Below are positions 50,868 through 63,160 of a stretch of DNA of 64,000 bases, one piece after another. The stretch lies in assembly GCA_018343915.1 (NCBI GenBank), contig JABRWF010000003.1, positions 2,294,001-2,358,000 on the forward strand, given 5' to 3'. Positions within the stretch are counted from its first letter, which is position 1. Each line of letters begins with the position of its first letter. This DNA comes from Agroathelia rolfsii. Its lineage: Eukaryota > Basidiomycota > Agaricomycetes > Amylocorticiales > Amylocorticiaceae. The notes below the pieces were generated by a model. That model was not told where the DNA came from, did no database searches, and saw only the letters and a list, made by a program, of their open reading frames with translations. The translations under genes were made by a program, and so were the position numbers.

Positions 50868-53800
50868 ATGAGCGATCTCTCTCAAACAGACGCTATGAAG
50901 CGCAAGGCGAGCTCTGGAGATGACCCTGAGCCCAAACAATCAAATCCACTGGGTGATCCACATCCTCACAAGCGCTTTCATCTCCGGTCCTCAGACAATA
51001 AATCAGGCTTGGAGACACTGCCCCGCATTCACGATCTAATCGATTCCTTCCGCATTAACATGTATTGCGATCAACCATCAACAGAAGAAGCTAGGGTTTC
51101 TATGCTTCACAACTTCTTTTTAAGTGTTCACGGAAACGGAATGTGGCGTCGCATCCTTGACAAAAGGTTTGCAGAGATACAGGGGTGTAGGGAAGCCCTG
51201 AAAAGCAACCAAGAGCTAGCCAATCTTCTTGATGAACGTATAAAGTCAAGAAATTTTGAAAAACTTTTTGACAGACCCTGTAAGTCTCTAGAATAATGCC
51301 CTTGCTAATATCTCACGGCATTCCAGTTCTTCACCTTCCTTCGCGAAGCAAACAGTCAGATGGGGTACTTGAATCAAATTGTATGAACCACATTCTCCTC
51401 TAATTGTAGTAGGCACTAACGACAACCATTCAGTAACTTGTGAGCTCAGCATTCTTGTCCATTAGCTCCTGTATCTGAAAATGCGTGTCAGATTTCAAGA
51501 ATGCATTTGAGAAAACATACCGTTCGATCAATCCACGTATCCTTTTGGATACCATGGATACTTATAAGCTTACTCCCCGGCCTGACCCTGATTCTGGTCT
51601 GACTCCTAGCTCGAGTGCCAGTTCCAATTTGAGTTCCAGTCCCGAATCTCCATCTGAGCCTTATAACCATTCGTTTCCTATCATCCAATCATCTGGCATG
51701 GGGAAATCACGTCTTGTAGATCACTCAGCAACCCTTCGCTTTGCTCTCCCCTTCAATCTGATTGAGGCCACCGGTCCGAACAACCGAAGCAGGTCATCGA
51801 TGTCCGTTGTGTTGAGAATGAGAGGAACTGATAAGTCAGTAGGTTATCCTCCTGCCGATCCTAATGTCGGCGACCATCTTGCCCTAGTTTCCTCGCGGAC
51901 CGCGCTTGTGAGGTACATGTCTTTCCTACAGACTCTTTTCACCACGGTGGTTGCGGAACTCCAGGAGTTCACTCCCAGTACTCGAGAGCAAGTCGCTTAT
52001 CAGTGGTATGAAAGAATGAAGGAGGGTGCAACACCGCACTCGACGGGCACATACAGGACGTGGCTGTATCAAACAGTTATTGAAGAAGCCCGGAAGGTAT
52101 GTGAGGTGCCCTTGGTATGTTGATGCGCCTAACAGGCTCTGCAGATAGAAGTAGAAGTAAGCAAGACCCATGTTGAACGCGAGGAAAGTTTGCGGAGCGC
52201 AGCTCAAGCTCTTGTCCTAAGGCTTCGCGAGCTCTATCAGGAAACTGTTTCTCCAAGTGGTTCTGACCAGTTTCATGCATTTGTTTACTTTGATGAGGCA
52301 CATAGGCTCCAATCAACTTCAGAAGATCATTATATCGACCTCATGCGCGCCATCAAGGTCATTAACAAGAAATCAATCTTCTTCGTCTTCCTCTCTACAA
52401 ACTCTAGTCTTCAGCTATTTGCTCCAAAAATGACCAACTACCCCTCTTCCCGGGTCAGGACTGGGGAAGATCTCAACCAGCCATTCTTTGAGCTTCCCTT
52501 CGATTGCTTCAGCCGTCAGCTTTCGAGTGAAGCAAAGGCAGCCAAAAAGCTGACACTCGCAGGGCTTTGCGAACTTGAGCAGATGACGAAATTTGGACGA
52601 CCAATGTATGTGGAAATATCAGTCATTTTTTTAGGATCTGAACTGAAATACTCTTCAGGTGGCACTCTCATTACATAAGTGTCCCAAAAACAGTGCATGG
52701 CTCGGACGACGCTCACCCGACCATGGAACTAGCAAGGATGAAATTGAAAGATTATCTATTTAAACGGAGTAGCAGAAAGTCCGATAAACCTATCAAGGCA
52801 CAGCTCGCAGCTCTAGGATGCCGCATCTTCCTACCATTTGATCATCTTGGTATCCATTCCCATGACATGCAATCCTCCTTGGTAGAGTCATACATGCGAT
52901 GCGTGTTCTACATTCCACCGACACGCGAATAAATTTGGAGTGGATACCCGTCGGAACCCATACTCTCGCAAGCAGCGGGACAGCTGCTGAACGATCATCC
53001 CAAGAAATTCACCAAGCTCGGCCCGGAAATTGTTGCCTATGCATTCAGAAACAGCCTGCTTGATCGTGGCGAGCGTGGCGAGCTTGTTGCGCAGTTACTC
53101 CTGACAATTGCACATGACCACATAATAGTTAGAAATAACAAGCAAACGCCTGTCATCAATCAGCCTTTTCATTCTCCCATTTCTCTTCTAGAACTTTTGG
53201 ATAATTTATTTACTACAGAGGTTTGGAGTATTGTCCGTAACGCCAAGCCGTTTGGAGCGCACCCCGGAGATTCCAGTCTCGAAGACAAGTTTGGCGGCGC
53301 CATGGTTTTCTTTTCCCATTTCGTGCAACTCGGTGACCAAAGATCGCTGAACATGAAAACGGTATTCGCAATGTTCGAACGAGGGGGTGGCATCAAACCA
53401 AGCGCCAAACAACCATTCGTGGATCTTGTACTCGGTGTTGTTTTTGTTGAATCAGAGACTGATGAAATCACCAAAGACAGTTTTACCATTGTACAGATAC
53501 AGGTGAAGAACAAAGACTCACCAGACTATGCACCTATGGAGAGCCCTCTGGCCAAGGAAGTATCAGGGCATCCTGTGTTATCGATTATCTTGGAGCTTGA
53601 AGTCGAAAAATCGGGTGGTCAACCTTGCGCAAAGGTCCAATCAATCGAAGAATCTGTTCACATACTCGAATTTGACAAAAGCACCCCAGCCGATCTCCAG
53701 CGATGTCACTATGTCATCACTGCTTATGGTTGCACATCCGACACTTATCGATGTATTCCCAAAAACTCTGATGTGTATCGCGATCTTCTCGCAGCTGAGA

Positions 53801-53922
53801 AACCACTCCAGAGTTTTCCAAGGAGTAAAAACCATGAGATGATGTACGAGATGAAACCAATGATGTTTAATTCCGATACTCTGAACAATCTGTCTTGGCA
53901 TAGCCAAAAGCGAATAGTTTAG
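50868..53922 (+). pseudogene. P-loop NTPase with PD-(D/E)XK-like nuclease region (Crinkler-type), copy 1, one in-frame stop
   Basis: Exons 50868-51279, 51327-51380, 51434-51439 (6 bases), 51492-52096, 52145-52605 and 52659-53922 join in phase for 934 codons. A TAA at 52930-52932 interrupts the frame after YIPPTRE; the frame is then open for 330 more codons. The N-terminus is basic and polar (KRKASS). A Walker A-like SSGMGKSR and a Walker B HAFVYFDEAHRL define a P-loop NTPase. Near the C-terminus, PFVDLVLGVVFVE followed by FTIVQIQVKNK resembles the D...(E/Q)xK core of restriction-like nucleases. NTPase plus nuclease is the architecture of fungal Crinkler-like effector or conflict proteins; this is inferred. 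No GT donor is near the stop, so it is a nonsense codon and the product would be about 690 residues without the nuclease part. Confidence 0.68.
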
Positions 53923-54000
53923 CTATATAGATATGGATGTAATGTATTCCTGCTGCCCATGCATGCTACATATCTATCCATGGTGATGTTAAGTGACAAG
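51287..54000 (+). repeat. Homogenised inverted-repeat arm, left (2,714 bases)
   Basis: This arm matches 57053-59766 in inverted orientation at constant mirror offset (positions sum to 111053), so there are no indels. Translations in all frames with ORFs are the same in both arms, and no mismatch was found inside the arm where bases were compared. The first mismatches outside are at 51286 (five bases into intron 1) and 54001. Beyond both ends the two copies are still related but clearly diverged. Confidence 0.85.
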
Positions 54001-54272
54001 CGAGCAAAGAGGGATTTCTCCACAGCAGGTTATCTCTATCACAACATTGTGTCGCTTCGGTAAGCAGAACATACGTCTTCACAATACATTCGTAGGTGGC
54101 ATTGTTTTTTCTGGAAGTTGGGTGTTTAATGCTGTGAGATTCATAACTGTCCACGACGCATGTCTGTCACGGTCTAGGAAAACTTAGATAGCGCCTGTCT
54201 GGCAGGAGACGCCTATCATGTTAGATTGTAGTGTAGGAGGGAAGGTAAGGAGGTGAAAGGCTTGACCAAGGC

Positions 54273-54369
54273 CAAAAGTCGAGGTCGAGAGCTTGGTGTC
54301 ACCCCGCAAGGACAGTGTGAATGCCGTGGACGCTTGGTTGGCCTCGCACTAGCATTACCTCTGATTCAG
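54273..54369 (+). pseudogene. Relic of sedolisin copy 3 prodomain
   Basis: About 97 bases resemble positions 47288-47385 of sedolisin copy 3 (reading [20 protein letters not shown]), with several substitutions and an immediate stop where the source continues. No flanking sedolisin sequence is present. The fragment begins exactly where homology between the two NTPase-nuclease 3' flanks ends, suggesting a rearrangement point. Confidence 0.75.
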
Positions 54370-54791
54370 ACATAGTCTCCCTTAGGTCCGGGCAAACTTG
54401 AGTCGGATAGCCCCGACATGTGTTCTAAAAACACCGCTTTATGCTGGCGTTATGCCTCCTCCAGCTCAAGCGCTAATTCATATGCAAGGATTCAAATGCA
54501 GTTTCTACCTACGGCTCCCGGGAGTGATTTATCGATATACATGCATCTTTTATTCTATTTTTGATGGATCTCTTTCAAACAATCTCCTCACGGAGATCGA
54601 TGCCCATGTAAAAGATATTCTGATTCCAGATCGCTATTTTGTGTACAGTGTAAAGTACAATGTAGGATGTATAGATGGGGAAACATATTTTGCGGAGAGA
54701 AAAAGATAGCATAGATTAATCACACACATAAGCAAGTCTTCTCCACAACCGTTTTTTTTCGGTGCGCTCTAAATTATATCGCCAGTCCCTC

Positions 54792-56250
54792 TCAATTCAG
54801 CGTGCTCCTCCATTCTTCTGATTCTGGTGAAGGTAGAACCTCGAACGAGCTGACTCTACTCGGCGGCTCATACGAACTATGCATGAGAATCGGCGCCGGT
54901 GGCGGAGAGCGGCGTCCAGCGGCGAGCAGCTCAGGCGCTGGAAGGCCGCGTCGACGTAGGCTATGTGACATCGATTGTAATGTTGTCGATCGCAATCGTG
55001 ATTGTGGGTCTCCGTCTTCAATAGGAGTTGAGTTGCTTCTTGGAGTAGGAAGGTCGTGTTGCACGAAGTTCAAGGGGTGTGTCGATGAGATAGGGTCGCC
55101 CATCGCACCTGGGGCAGTACTGGGACTTGAGGAAGGTTGATGGTCAGGAACAAGTAATGGTGAGAAAATTGGAGGCGTGGGTAGCATTATCTGGGGTGTA
55201 GGAACACGAGTATACAAACGGGGCGATCTGTGTCGAGGAGAAGAGGGAGTCGCTACATCATCTTCACTATCCGAGAAAGGGTAATCAGTACTCGTGAGGA
55301 GTTCACGATATGATGCTCGCCGACGCAGTGCGTGTTCTGAGAAATCACTTGTTCTGATGGATCGGGGAGGACGACGGAGACTAGGTTGACGGGTGAGTCC
55401 TGAACCAGAAGCAGATACCCGTCGACGAATAGCAGCAATTGTTCTGCTCGTAGAGGGTTCTGCGGAAGAGAAAACGGGGTTGTAATATGGATTCGTCCAG
55501 CCTCTGGAGGCGGTGGCCTCGAACAAGTTATCGTTGACACGGATGCCTTCTAAGGGACCCGAGTTAGGGACATCATCCAGGTCTTGGGGCGATTCCTCGT
55601 CGTCTTCGGCATGCATTGCGGATAGGTACTCTAAGACGGTTTCCTGCGGTGATCTCCTAGAGGGAGCTCTATATGTTGCTAATTGAACCAGGCGCTTAGA
55701 AGTTTGGCTACTAATTAAGCGACGGTCCGCCGATGCATCCCTGTTTTTGCGATCTACTAGCTCCTAGGCGGTGGTTCAAGTGATGTTGATCTACATACTA
55801 TAGAAAAGCGCGTACTTTGACCAGCACATCAAATAATGATGTTGTGAATGCGTCTCCAGCATCTAGTTCCTCGCAGAACGTCTCATAGCTGATTGTCTGC
55901 TCTTTCTCAAGATTTGAATTGTTAATAGAGGCGTTTCTGTGGTATTTGAGAGTAAATTAGACATGACCAAATTGCCAACAGGGTATAAACGCCACCGACA
56001 CGAGAACTTTGAGCTTTGAGGAGATAATTTGGTCACAATAGCCAGTAGTCCTGATTAATTCCGAATGAGAAGGTACAGAGACACACGAATGTACGCTCAT
56101 ATAGACAAACCATCGCCCCATGATAAAAGATGGAAATAATGCAATAAAAATGAAGCCGTATGAGTACGAGCTTTTGTGGACGTGAAGAGGTATGCCAGTG
56201 GGAGCAGGAGATGACGGTGGCGGAAAAGAAGCTGCGTCGCCACCACTCAT
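54792..56250 (-). CDS. Uncharacterised single-pass membrane protein with disordered tail
   Basis: Four exons, 56250-56087, 56050-56000, 55936-55816 and 55763-54792, give 435 residues. A Pro/Ser-rich start (FPPPSSPAPTG) precedes one hydrophobic segment (YGFIFIALFPSFIMG), a short helical region (SSKLKVL, EKEQTISYETFCEELDAG), and then about 320 disordered residues. The disordered part is rich in Ser, Pro and Arg with acidic clusters (AEDDEESPQDLDDV) and many SP/TP sites, such as DVATPSSP and LPTPP. I do not recognise the family. It sits between the inverted NTPase-nuclease arms. The two internal small exons rest on phase alone, so they are less certain than the last exon. Confidence 0.55.
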
Positions 56251-57052
56251 CTGAGCTGGCTCATTTGCCGCAGTGCCACGATCAACACAGCAATGAACAA
56301 TCCCAAGTTTTTGTGCCGAATTTAATTATTGATTGCCTTAATGAATGTCAACGGGAATTTAAAATATTTAAGCTAAATTTTTGGCAACCATCGTCTAGAA
56401 AGCAAAATAGGATTGCTCTAGTCATAATACCTCCAAGTCTCACTACCTCTTGAGTGGACAAAAAAGAACTATATGTACTACCTAATTCCGCTGTCGAAAG
56501 AAGAAAAGGCTAAGAAGATATGTATTGGCGGTGACGTTTCGAGCCCCCTTCTGTCTATATCCAAGGGTCCCAGCGTATTTATGGGATAACAAATGCATGA
56601 CACAAGATAGTAGTAACTAGATCGTGCCCCTTGATGCGGCCATATGCATATATTGGAGAGAAGGGGTGAAGTGATTGAACAACCCGGATGGTCATATCTG
56701 TGACGACGACTGCTAGGGCATATTACTTAACACCTGGTACACACCCTTTGTGTCTCGCGCACTCCCTGGCTTGTCCTGTTGGTATATGCTCGAAGGCCTT
56801 AGTCAAGCAGCTTACTAAGGCTACCAAGAGTTGGCTCCTCCTACACTACGAACTGAGGTAATAAACATCTCCTGCCAGAGAGACGGTATATAAATCTTTC
56901 TGGATAGAGACGCGCCTTCAACAGTTATGAGCATCATAGCATTACACGTCCAACTCCCAGAAAAAAAAATGAAATTCGGGGAAGACGTGTACCAATATAC
57001 TAGTAATGTTATGGTGGTCATGACCTGTTGCAGAAGAATCTTCATTTGCTCA
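56251..57052. other. Intergenic region; diverged 3' flank of NTPase-nuclease copy 2
   Basis: The stretch from about 56795 to 57052 is a diverged inverted counterpart of 54001-54270; shared words include GCTTGAC.AAGGCC and TAGTGTAGGAGG. The rest shows nothing recognisable. Confidence 0.5.
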
Positions 57053-59766
57053 CTTGTCACTTAACATCACCATGGATAGATATGTAGCATGCATGGGCAG
57101 CAGGAATACATTACATCCATATCTATATAGCTAAACTATTCGCTTTTGGCTATGCCAAGACAGATTGTTCAGAGTATCGGAATTAAACATCATTGGTTTC
57201 ATCTCGTACATCATCTCATGGTTTTTACTCCTTGGAAAACTCTGGAGTGGTTTCTCAGCTGCGAGAAGATCGCGATACACATCAGAGTTTTTGGGAATAC
57301 ATCGATAAGTGTCGGATGTGCAACCATAAGCAGTGATGACATAGTGACATCGCTGGAGATCGGCTGGGGTGCTTTTGTCAAATTCGAGTATGTGAACAGA
57401 TTCTTCGATTGATTGGACCTTTGCGCAAGGTTGACCACCCGATTTTTCGACTTCAAGCTCCAAGATAATCGATAACACAGGATGCCCTGATACTTCCTTG
57501 GCCAGAGGGCTCTCCATAGGTGCATAGTCTGGTGAGTCTTTGTTCTTCACCTGTATCTGTACAATGGTAAAACTGTCTTTGGTGATTTCATCAGTCTCTG
57601 ATTCAACAAAAACAACACCGAGTACAAGATCCACGAATGGTTGTTTGGCGCTTGGTTTGATGCCACCCCCTCGTTCGAACATTGCGAATACCGTTTTCAT
57701 GTTCAGCGATCTTTGGTCACCGAGTTGCACGAAATGGGAAAAGAAAACCATGGCGCCGCCAAACTTGTCTTCGAGACTGGAATCTCCGGGGTGCGCTCCA
57801 AACGGCTTGGCGTTACGGACAATACTCCAAACCTCTGTAGTAAATAAATTATCCAAAAGTTCTAGAAGAGAAATGGGAGAATGAAAAGGCTGATTGATGA
57901 CAGGCGTTTGCTTGTTATTTCTAACTATTATGTGGTCATGTGCAATTGTCAGGAGTAACTGCGCAACAAGCTCGCCACGCTCGCCACGATCAAGCAGGCT
58001 GTTTCTGAATGCATAGGCAACAATTTCCGGGCCGAGCTTGGTGAATTTCTTGGGATGATCGTTCAGCAGCTGTCCCGCTGCTTGCGAGAGTATGGGTTCC
58101 GACGGGTATCCACTCCAAATTTATTCGCGTGTCGGTGGAATGTAGAACACGCATCGCATGTATGACTCTACCAAGGAGGATTGCATGTCATGGGAATGGA
58201 TACCAAGATGATCAAATGGTAGGAAGATGCGGCATCCTAGAGCTGCGAGCTGTGCCTTGATAGGTTTATCGGACTTTCTGCTACTCCGTTTAAATAGATA
58301 ATCTTTCAATTTCATCCTTGCTAGTTCCATGGTCGGGTGAGCGTCGTCCGAGCCATGCACTGTTTTTGGGACACTTATGTAATGAGAGTGCCACCTGAAG
58401 AGTATTTCAGTTCAGATCCTAAAAAAATGACTGATATTTCCACATACATTGGTCGTCCAAATTTCGTCATCTGCTCAAGTTCGCAAAGCCCTGCGAGTGT
58501 CAGCTTTTTGGCTGCCTTTGCTTCACTCGAAAGCTGACGGCTGAAGCAATCGAAGGGAAGCTCAAAGAATGGCTGGTTGAGATCTTCCCCAGTCCTGACC
58601 CGGGAAGAGGGGTAGTTGGTCATTTTTGGAGCAAATAGCTGAAGACTAGAGTTTGTAGAGAGGAAGACGAAGAAGATTGATTTCTTGTTAATGACCTTGA
58701 TGGCGCGCATGAGGTCGATATAATGATCTTCTGAAGTTGATTGGAGCCTATGTGCCTCATCAAAGTAAACAAATGCATGAAACTGGTCAGAACCACTTGG
58801 AGAAACAGTTTCCTGATAGAGCTCGCGAAGCCTTAGGACAAGAGCTTGAGCTGCGCTCCGCAAACTTTCCTCGCGTTCAACATGGGTCTTGCTTACTTCT
58901 ACTTCTATCTGCAGAGCCTGTTAGGCGCATCAACATACCAAGGGCACCTCACATACCTTCCGGGCTTCTTCAATAACTGTTTGATACAGCCACGTCCTGT
59001 ATGTGCCCGTCGAGTGCGGTGTTGCACCCTCCTTCATTCTTTCATACCACTGATAAGCGACTTGCTCTCGAGTACTGGGAGTGAACTCCTGGAGTTCCGC
59101 AACCACCGTGGTGAAAAGAGTCTGTAGGAAAGACATGTACCTCACAAGCGCGGTCCGCGAGGAAACTAGGGCAAGATGGTCGCCGACATTAGGATCGGCA
59201 GGAGGATAACCTACTGACTTATCAGTTCCTCTCATTCTCAACACAACGGACATCGATGACCTGCTTCGGTTGTTCGGACCGGTGGCCTCAATCAGATTGA
59301 AGGGGAGAGCAAAGCGAAGGGTTGCTGAGTGATCTACAAGACGTGATTTCCCCATGCCAGATGATTGGATGATAGGAAACGAATGGTTATAAGGCTCAGA
59401 TGGAGATTCGGGACTGGAACTCAAATTGGAACTGGCACTCGAGCTAGGAGTCAGACCAGAATCAGGGTCAGGCCGGGGAGTAAGCTTATAAGTATCCATG
59501 GTATCCAAAAGGATACGTGGATTGATCGAACGGTATGTTTTCTCAAATGCATTCTTGAAATCTGACACGCATTTTCAGATACAGGAGCTAATGGACAAGA
59601 ATGCTGAGCTCACAAGTTACTGAATGGTTGTCGTTAGTGCCTACTACAATTAGAGGAGAATGTGGTTCATACAATTTGATTCAAGTACCCCATCTGACTG
59701 TTTGCTTCGCGAAGGAAGGTGAAGAACTGGAATGCCGTGAGATATTAGCAAGGGCATTATTCTAGA
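57053..59766 (-). repeat. Homogenised inverted-repeat arm, right (2,714 bases)
   Basis: Mirror partner of 51287-54000 with no indels. It starts in the 3' flank of the NTPase-nuclease gene and ends five bases inside its first intron, at 59767, where the two copies diverge again. Confidence 0.85.
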
Positions 59767-60185
59767 AACTTACAGGGGCTATCAAAAAGTTTTTGTAAGT
59801 TCCTTGACTTTGTACATTCATCAAAAAGATTGGCTAGCTCTTGGTTGCTTTTCAGAGCCTCCTCACACTCCTGTATGTTTTTAAACTTTTTGTCAAGGAT
59901 GCGACGCCACCTCTTGTTGGCGTAAACACGTTGAAAAATAGTATGAAGTATATCAGCCCTAGTTTCTCCTTCCGGCGGTTGATCATATATATATGTTATG
60001 GTGGAGGGAGAGATTAAATCGTAAACACTGGGTAGGGTCTCTGAGGCTGATTTATCGTCTGAAGACTGGGGATGAAAGCGTTTCGAGGGATGTGGTTCAT
60101 TCAGTGGATTTGACTGTTTGGGTTCAGAATTATCTCTAGAGCTCATTTTACGCTTTTGAATGCCCGTTTGAGGGAAATTGTTCAT
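57131..60185 (-). pseudogene. P-loop NTPase with PD-(D/E)XK-like nuclease region, copy 2, same in-frame stop
   Basis: Exons mirror copy 1: 60185-59774, 59726-59673, 59619-59614, 59561-58957, 58908-58448 and 58394-57131, with the TAA at 58121-58123. Exon 1 is the same length as in copy 1 but has many replacements (EPKQSNP conserved, SKRFHPQSSDD against HKRFHLRSSDN; RWRRILDKKF against MWRRILDKRF). Everything after the first intron donor appears identical to copy 1. Domains are as described there. Identical cores with diverged ends point to recent conversion rather than recent duplication. Both copies share the nonsense codon, so either conversion spread it or it arose before homogenisation. Confidence 0.68.
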
Positions 60186-61023
60186 GTTTTCAAGTGTAGA
60201 GGAGACGGATGGACGTTGATAAATGGCAAACTTGAATAGATAGCACAGAGCAAGGGATGTGTGACGTCACACGAGAGAGAGAAACTCGCGATCGTATAAG
60301 ATGTCGATTGCCCGTCCTACTCAACTACGTACATGGCTTGTATTTATACCTATCCTGAGTTGTTAATCACGAGTGTACAGATGCAACGGAATTGACCGGG
60401 AAATGTGTATTCTAAGCAGAATGGAATGCTGATATATGGTAATATCGAGCAATAAAATAAACAATCGTAACGTGACAGATGTCATATCACCAAACCGGGG
60501 AACCTTATTAGTAATTTGAAGAGCCTCGATCCATTACAGGAGATCATGGAGCACGCAGCAGATAACAAGTACTGAGAACGAGGGTTGGAGTAGAACCCTG
60601 AAAGCCAGGGGTAGGGTTTTTTTTCGGGGGTACATATCCTAAATTTCCCTTGGCTGTCTTTAAGGCTGCTCTCGGCAACCAAGTGACGCTAAGTTGCGAG
60701 TCAACAGAGTGACCAGACTACTCAATCACACATGAACCTACGATTAAAGGCTACATTCAGAGCTTTATATCAGCTCCCTCTTAGGTTTAAATTGCGAGGC
60801 CCCTATAGCCAAAGGGTGTCATAGAAGCAAATTTTGGACTATAGGTCCGGTATTTTCGCTCTAAGCCCAAATTGCTGACCCTCTCCTCGCGGATTGGACA
60901 CCGTCCCTACAAAAAACACCATCTTGCAGCAACCGGCGTAATGAACCGACACTGCAGGATAAGAAGAAGAAAAACGAACAATTACAATTTAGTAAATAAA
61001 ATTCCACATCTACAACGAATTAT
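60186..61023. other. Intergenic region between NTPase-nuclease copy 2 and GH79 gene
   Basis: The first 170 bases are the diverged counterpart of the copy 1 promoter region. The rest shows no gene; a minus-strand ORF at 60682-60482 has no similarity. A TATAAATAC-like word at 60336-60344 (minus strand) may be the copy 2 TATA box. Confidence 0.4.
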
Positions 61024-63160
61024 TCAAGTTAAAAACAATGTCAGTAATCCCACAAATACACTCCATGCCAACACTCCGTCCCACCCCTTATTGTTACTCC
61101 GCGCAGCCGCACTATTCGGAACCGCGTAGCCCGCCTCGCCCGCGATCGTCGAATTGCCTACATAAAACGCATCCAGCGAGCTCGAGTTGAAGAGGACCAT
61201 GGCGATCCCCGGTGCAGGCACCGTCACCACACACCCAGACCCGTTGTTGCTCTGCGCGCTGCAGTACTGATACCCCGTGGACTGATTCCCGAGCAGGTCC
61301 CCGTTCGCACCCACGGTCTGGCCCGCCCAGCTGATGTCTGTCGTCGACTCGACCGAGGGCGCGGTGAGCACACGGATCTCAAGGCCCGTGTTGAGCGAGG
61401 TGGGTAAAGCGAACGGCTGCGCGGTCGAGTTGCTATAGTTGATCAGCACGACTTTTGTTAGTTCCGTTTCGGATTGGTTAGAAGACGACGACGATGATGA
61501 TGATGATGATGGTGAGATGTCGTAGATGGCATAGACCGCTACGGTACTCGTAGGGTCGTAGATCGAGTTGTTCGTGTTGAGATCGACAACGACGCTGCCG
61601 CTAGGGGCGAACAGTTCGCTCATGAACAGTGCGGCGTAGTATGGCGAACCCGTCGTCCAGCCGCTCAGCGTTGGATCGTCGGTCGAGTTGGGTGTGAAGA
61701 GGTTATAGGACACCCCGGACCCGCCTGTGTGGAGGTAGACACCCGTAAAGTTTGTTGACGCCGCCTTGAGCGCGACGTCGACGGCCCAGAAAGACATGGC
61801 AGACATATTTGAGATGGTCGAGCCACCGCAGCTGACGGAGTTGTATTCCGTCATGAGAACAGGGACATCTTGTTGTTTTGCTTGTGCAAGGCCAGCTTGT
61901 TGCCAGTTGACGAAGGGTCCGACTAAATTGGATCAACGATGAGATGATAGCTAGACATTGAATGGCAAGATATAACCTTCGGTATGAGTAAGATAGTATG
62001 TGAGATTGGTATTCTGGGCGCTTAGCCCATTGCAGGAATTTTGTGGGTAATGTTGCAAGCTAATAGAAACAAGAATCAGCACAATTCACTTGATTGCCTC
62101 AAAGGCCGCACGAACGTATAATATTTGTAAGAATCATTTTGGAGACCGGCGTTTAATACGTCGGTCAAATCCCTATCCAAGATTTTAAACACATCAGCAA
62201 CAGGCAAGATCACACGATCCATGTTCACGCACCAACTACGACATATGCTAGGGCCACCAATGATCTGGGTTCCGCTTTCATCTCCTAAAGAGGACATTTC
62301 CGATAGGACAGTATTCACTTCTGGGATCTAGATAAGAAGTAAAAGAAAGGCGCATTGTCAGAAAAAAAAAAAAGCCTGTGCCTGACGATTTTGAAATTCC
62401 AAAAAGGGAGGGAAGCACGTCGCACACAACAAAACTACCTCCCTCCCTTCAAGTTCCTACGTCATCATTGGTTGTAATCTAATACTCACATAGTCCGAAA
62501 TCGTATAATTTGCCCGCGTGCCATGTTGTGTATACAAATCCGGTTCGTTGCCCAACAACATCGCATCGAGGCTACGACCCAGATAACTCTGCGCCGCGGC
62601 GGCGAGTTCAACAACGTTGTCCCAATTATTTGGATCCTGCATGCTGAGGCCGATGATGAACTGCATTGACCCCACCTTGTCGTACATCGCATTCATCACG
62701 TGGAACAGCATTGGCCCAAAGGCCGTCGGCACGTCATTAAAGTACGTGCTCGAGTTCGTCAACACAATCTCCTCCTTCTGGTCGGGCACCCAGGTGGAGG
62801 AGTCCATGCTGTTGCCTCCCACGCGGATCCGGAGCGGGTGTGACATCCGTGCGCGCAGGTTTGAGAGGTAGTTTTGCATTGCGTTGGGAAGGGTGTCGTC
62901 TGTGTAGCCCCCTGGGATGGATGGAAACGTCAATGTTTAGGTTATGATGCAGCTCCTTGGTTAACAAATAGACGAAACTTACATAGTGTATTGAATGCGC
63001 TCAGTTCGAATGATATGCCCAAGAAGTTGTCGTGAACAATGTTTAGCAGCTGGGTTGAGGTAGGCTCCGAGGGGATTGTTACGTTGATATTGCCTGCATG
63101 GGCGAGTGTGCCCAGGCAGAGAGCAGCGGCCCAGCCATAGACGAGGTAAGTTGAAGCCAT
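61024..63160 (-). CDS. GPI-anchored GH79-family glycoside hydrolase (beta-glucuronidase-like)
   Basis: Five exons, 63160-62983, 62911-62490, 62327-62116, 62059-61977 and 61922-61024, give 597 residues. The signal peptide contains LVYGWAAALCLGTLAHA. GISFELSAFN opens the catalytic barrel. RIRVGGNSMD, the acid/base Glu in LLGNEPDLY and the nucleophile Glu in VLMTEYNSVSCGG are GH79 marks. The C-terminal beta domain (PF16862-like) includes LINYSNS and a conserved closing strand (GIAMVLFNSS). A Ser run of about ten residues is coded by a TCA/TCG repeat (61482-61515). The last residues (GVLAWSVFVGLLTLFLT) after a Ser/Ala site are a GPI-attachment signal. The enzyme probably trims glucuronic-acid-bearing glycans at the cell surface; the substrate is inferred. 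Confidence 0.88.

Noticed and set aside
52925..52940. Possible intron hiding the stop in the NTPase-nuclease gene
   Set aside because: There is no GT or good GC donor near the TAA, and the frame is continuous on both sides, so a nonsense codon is the simpler reading.
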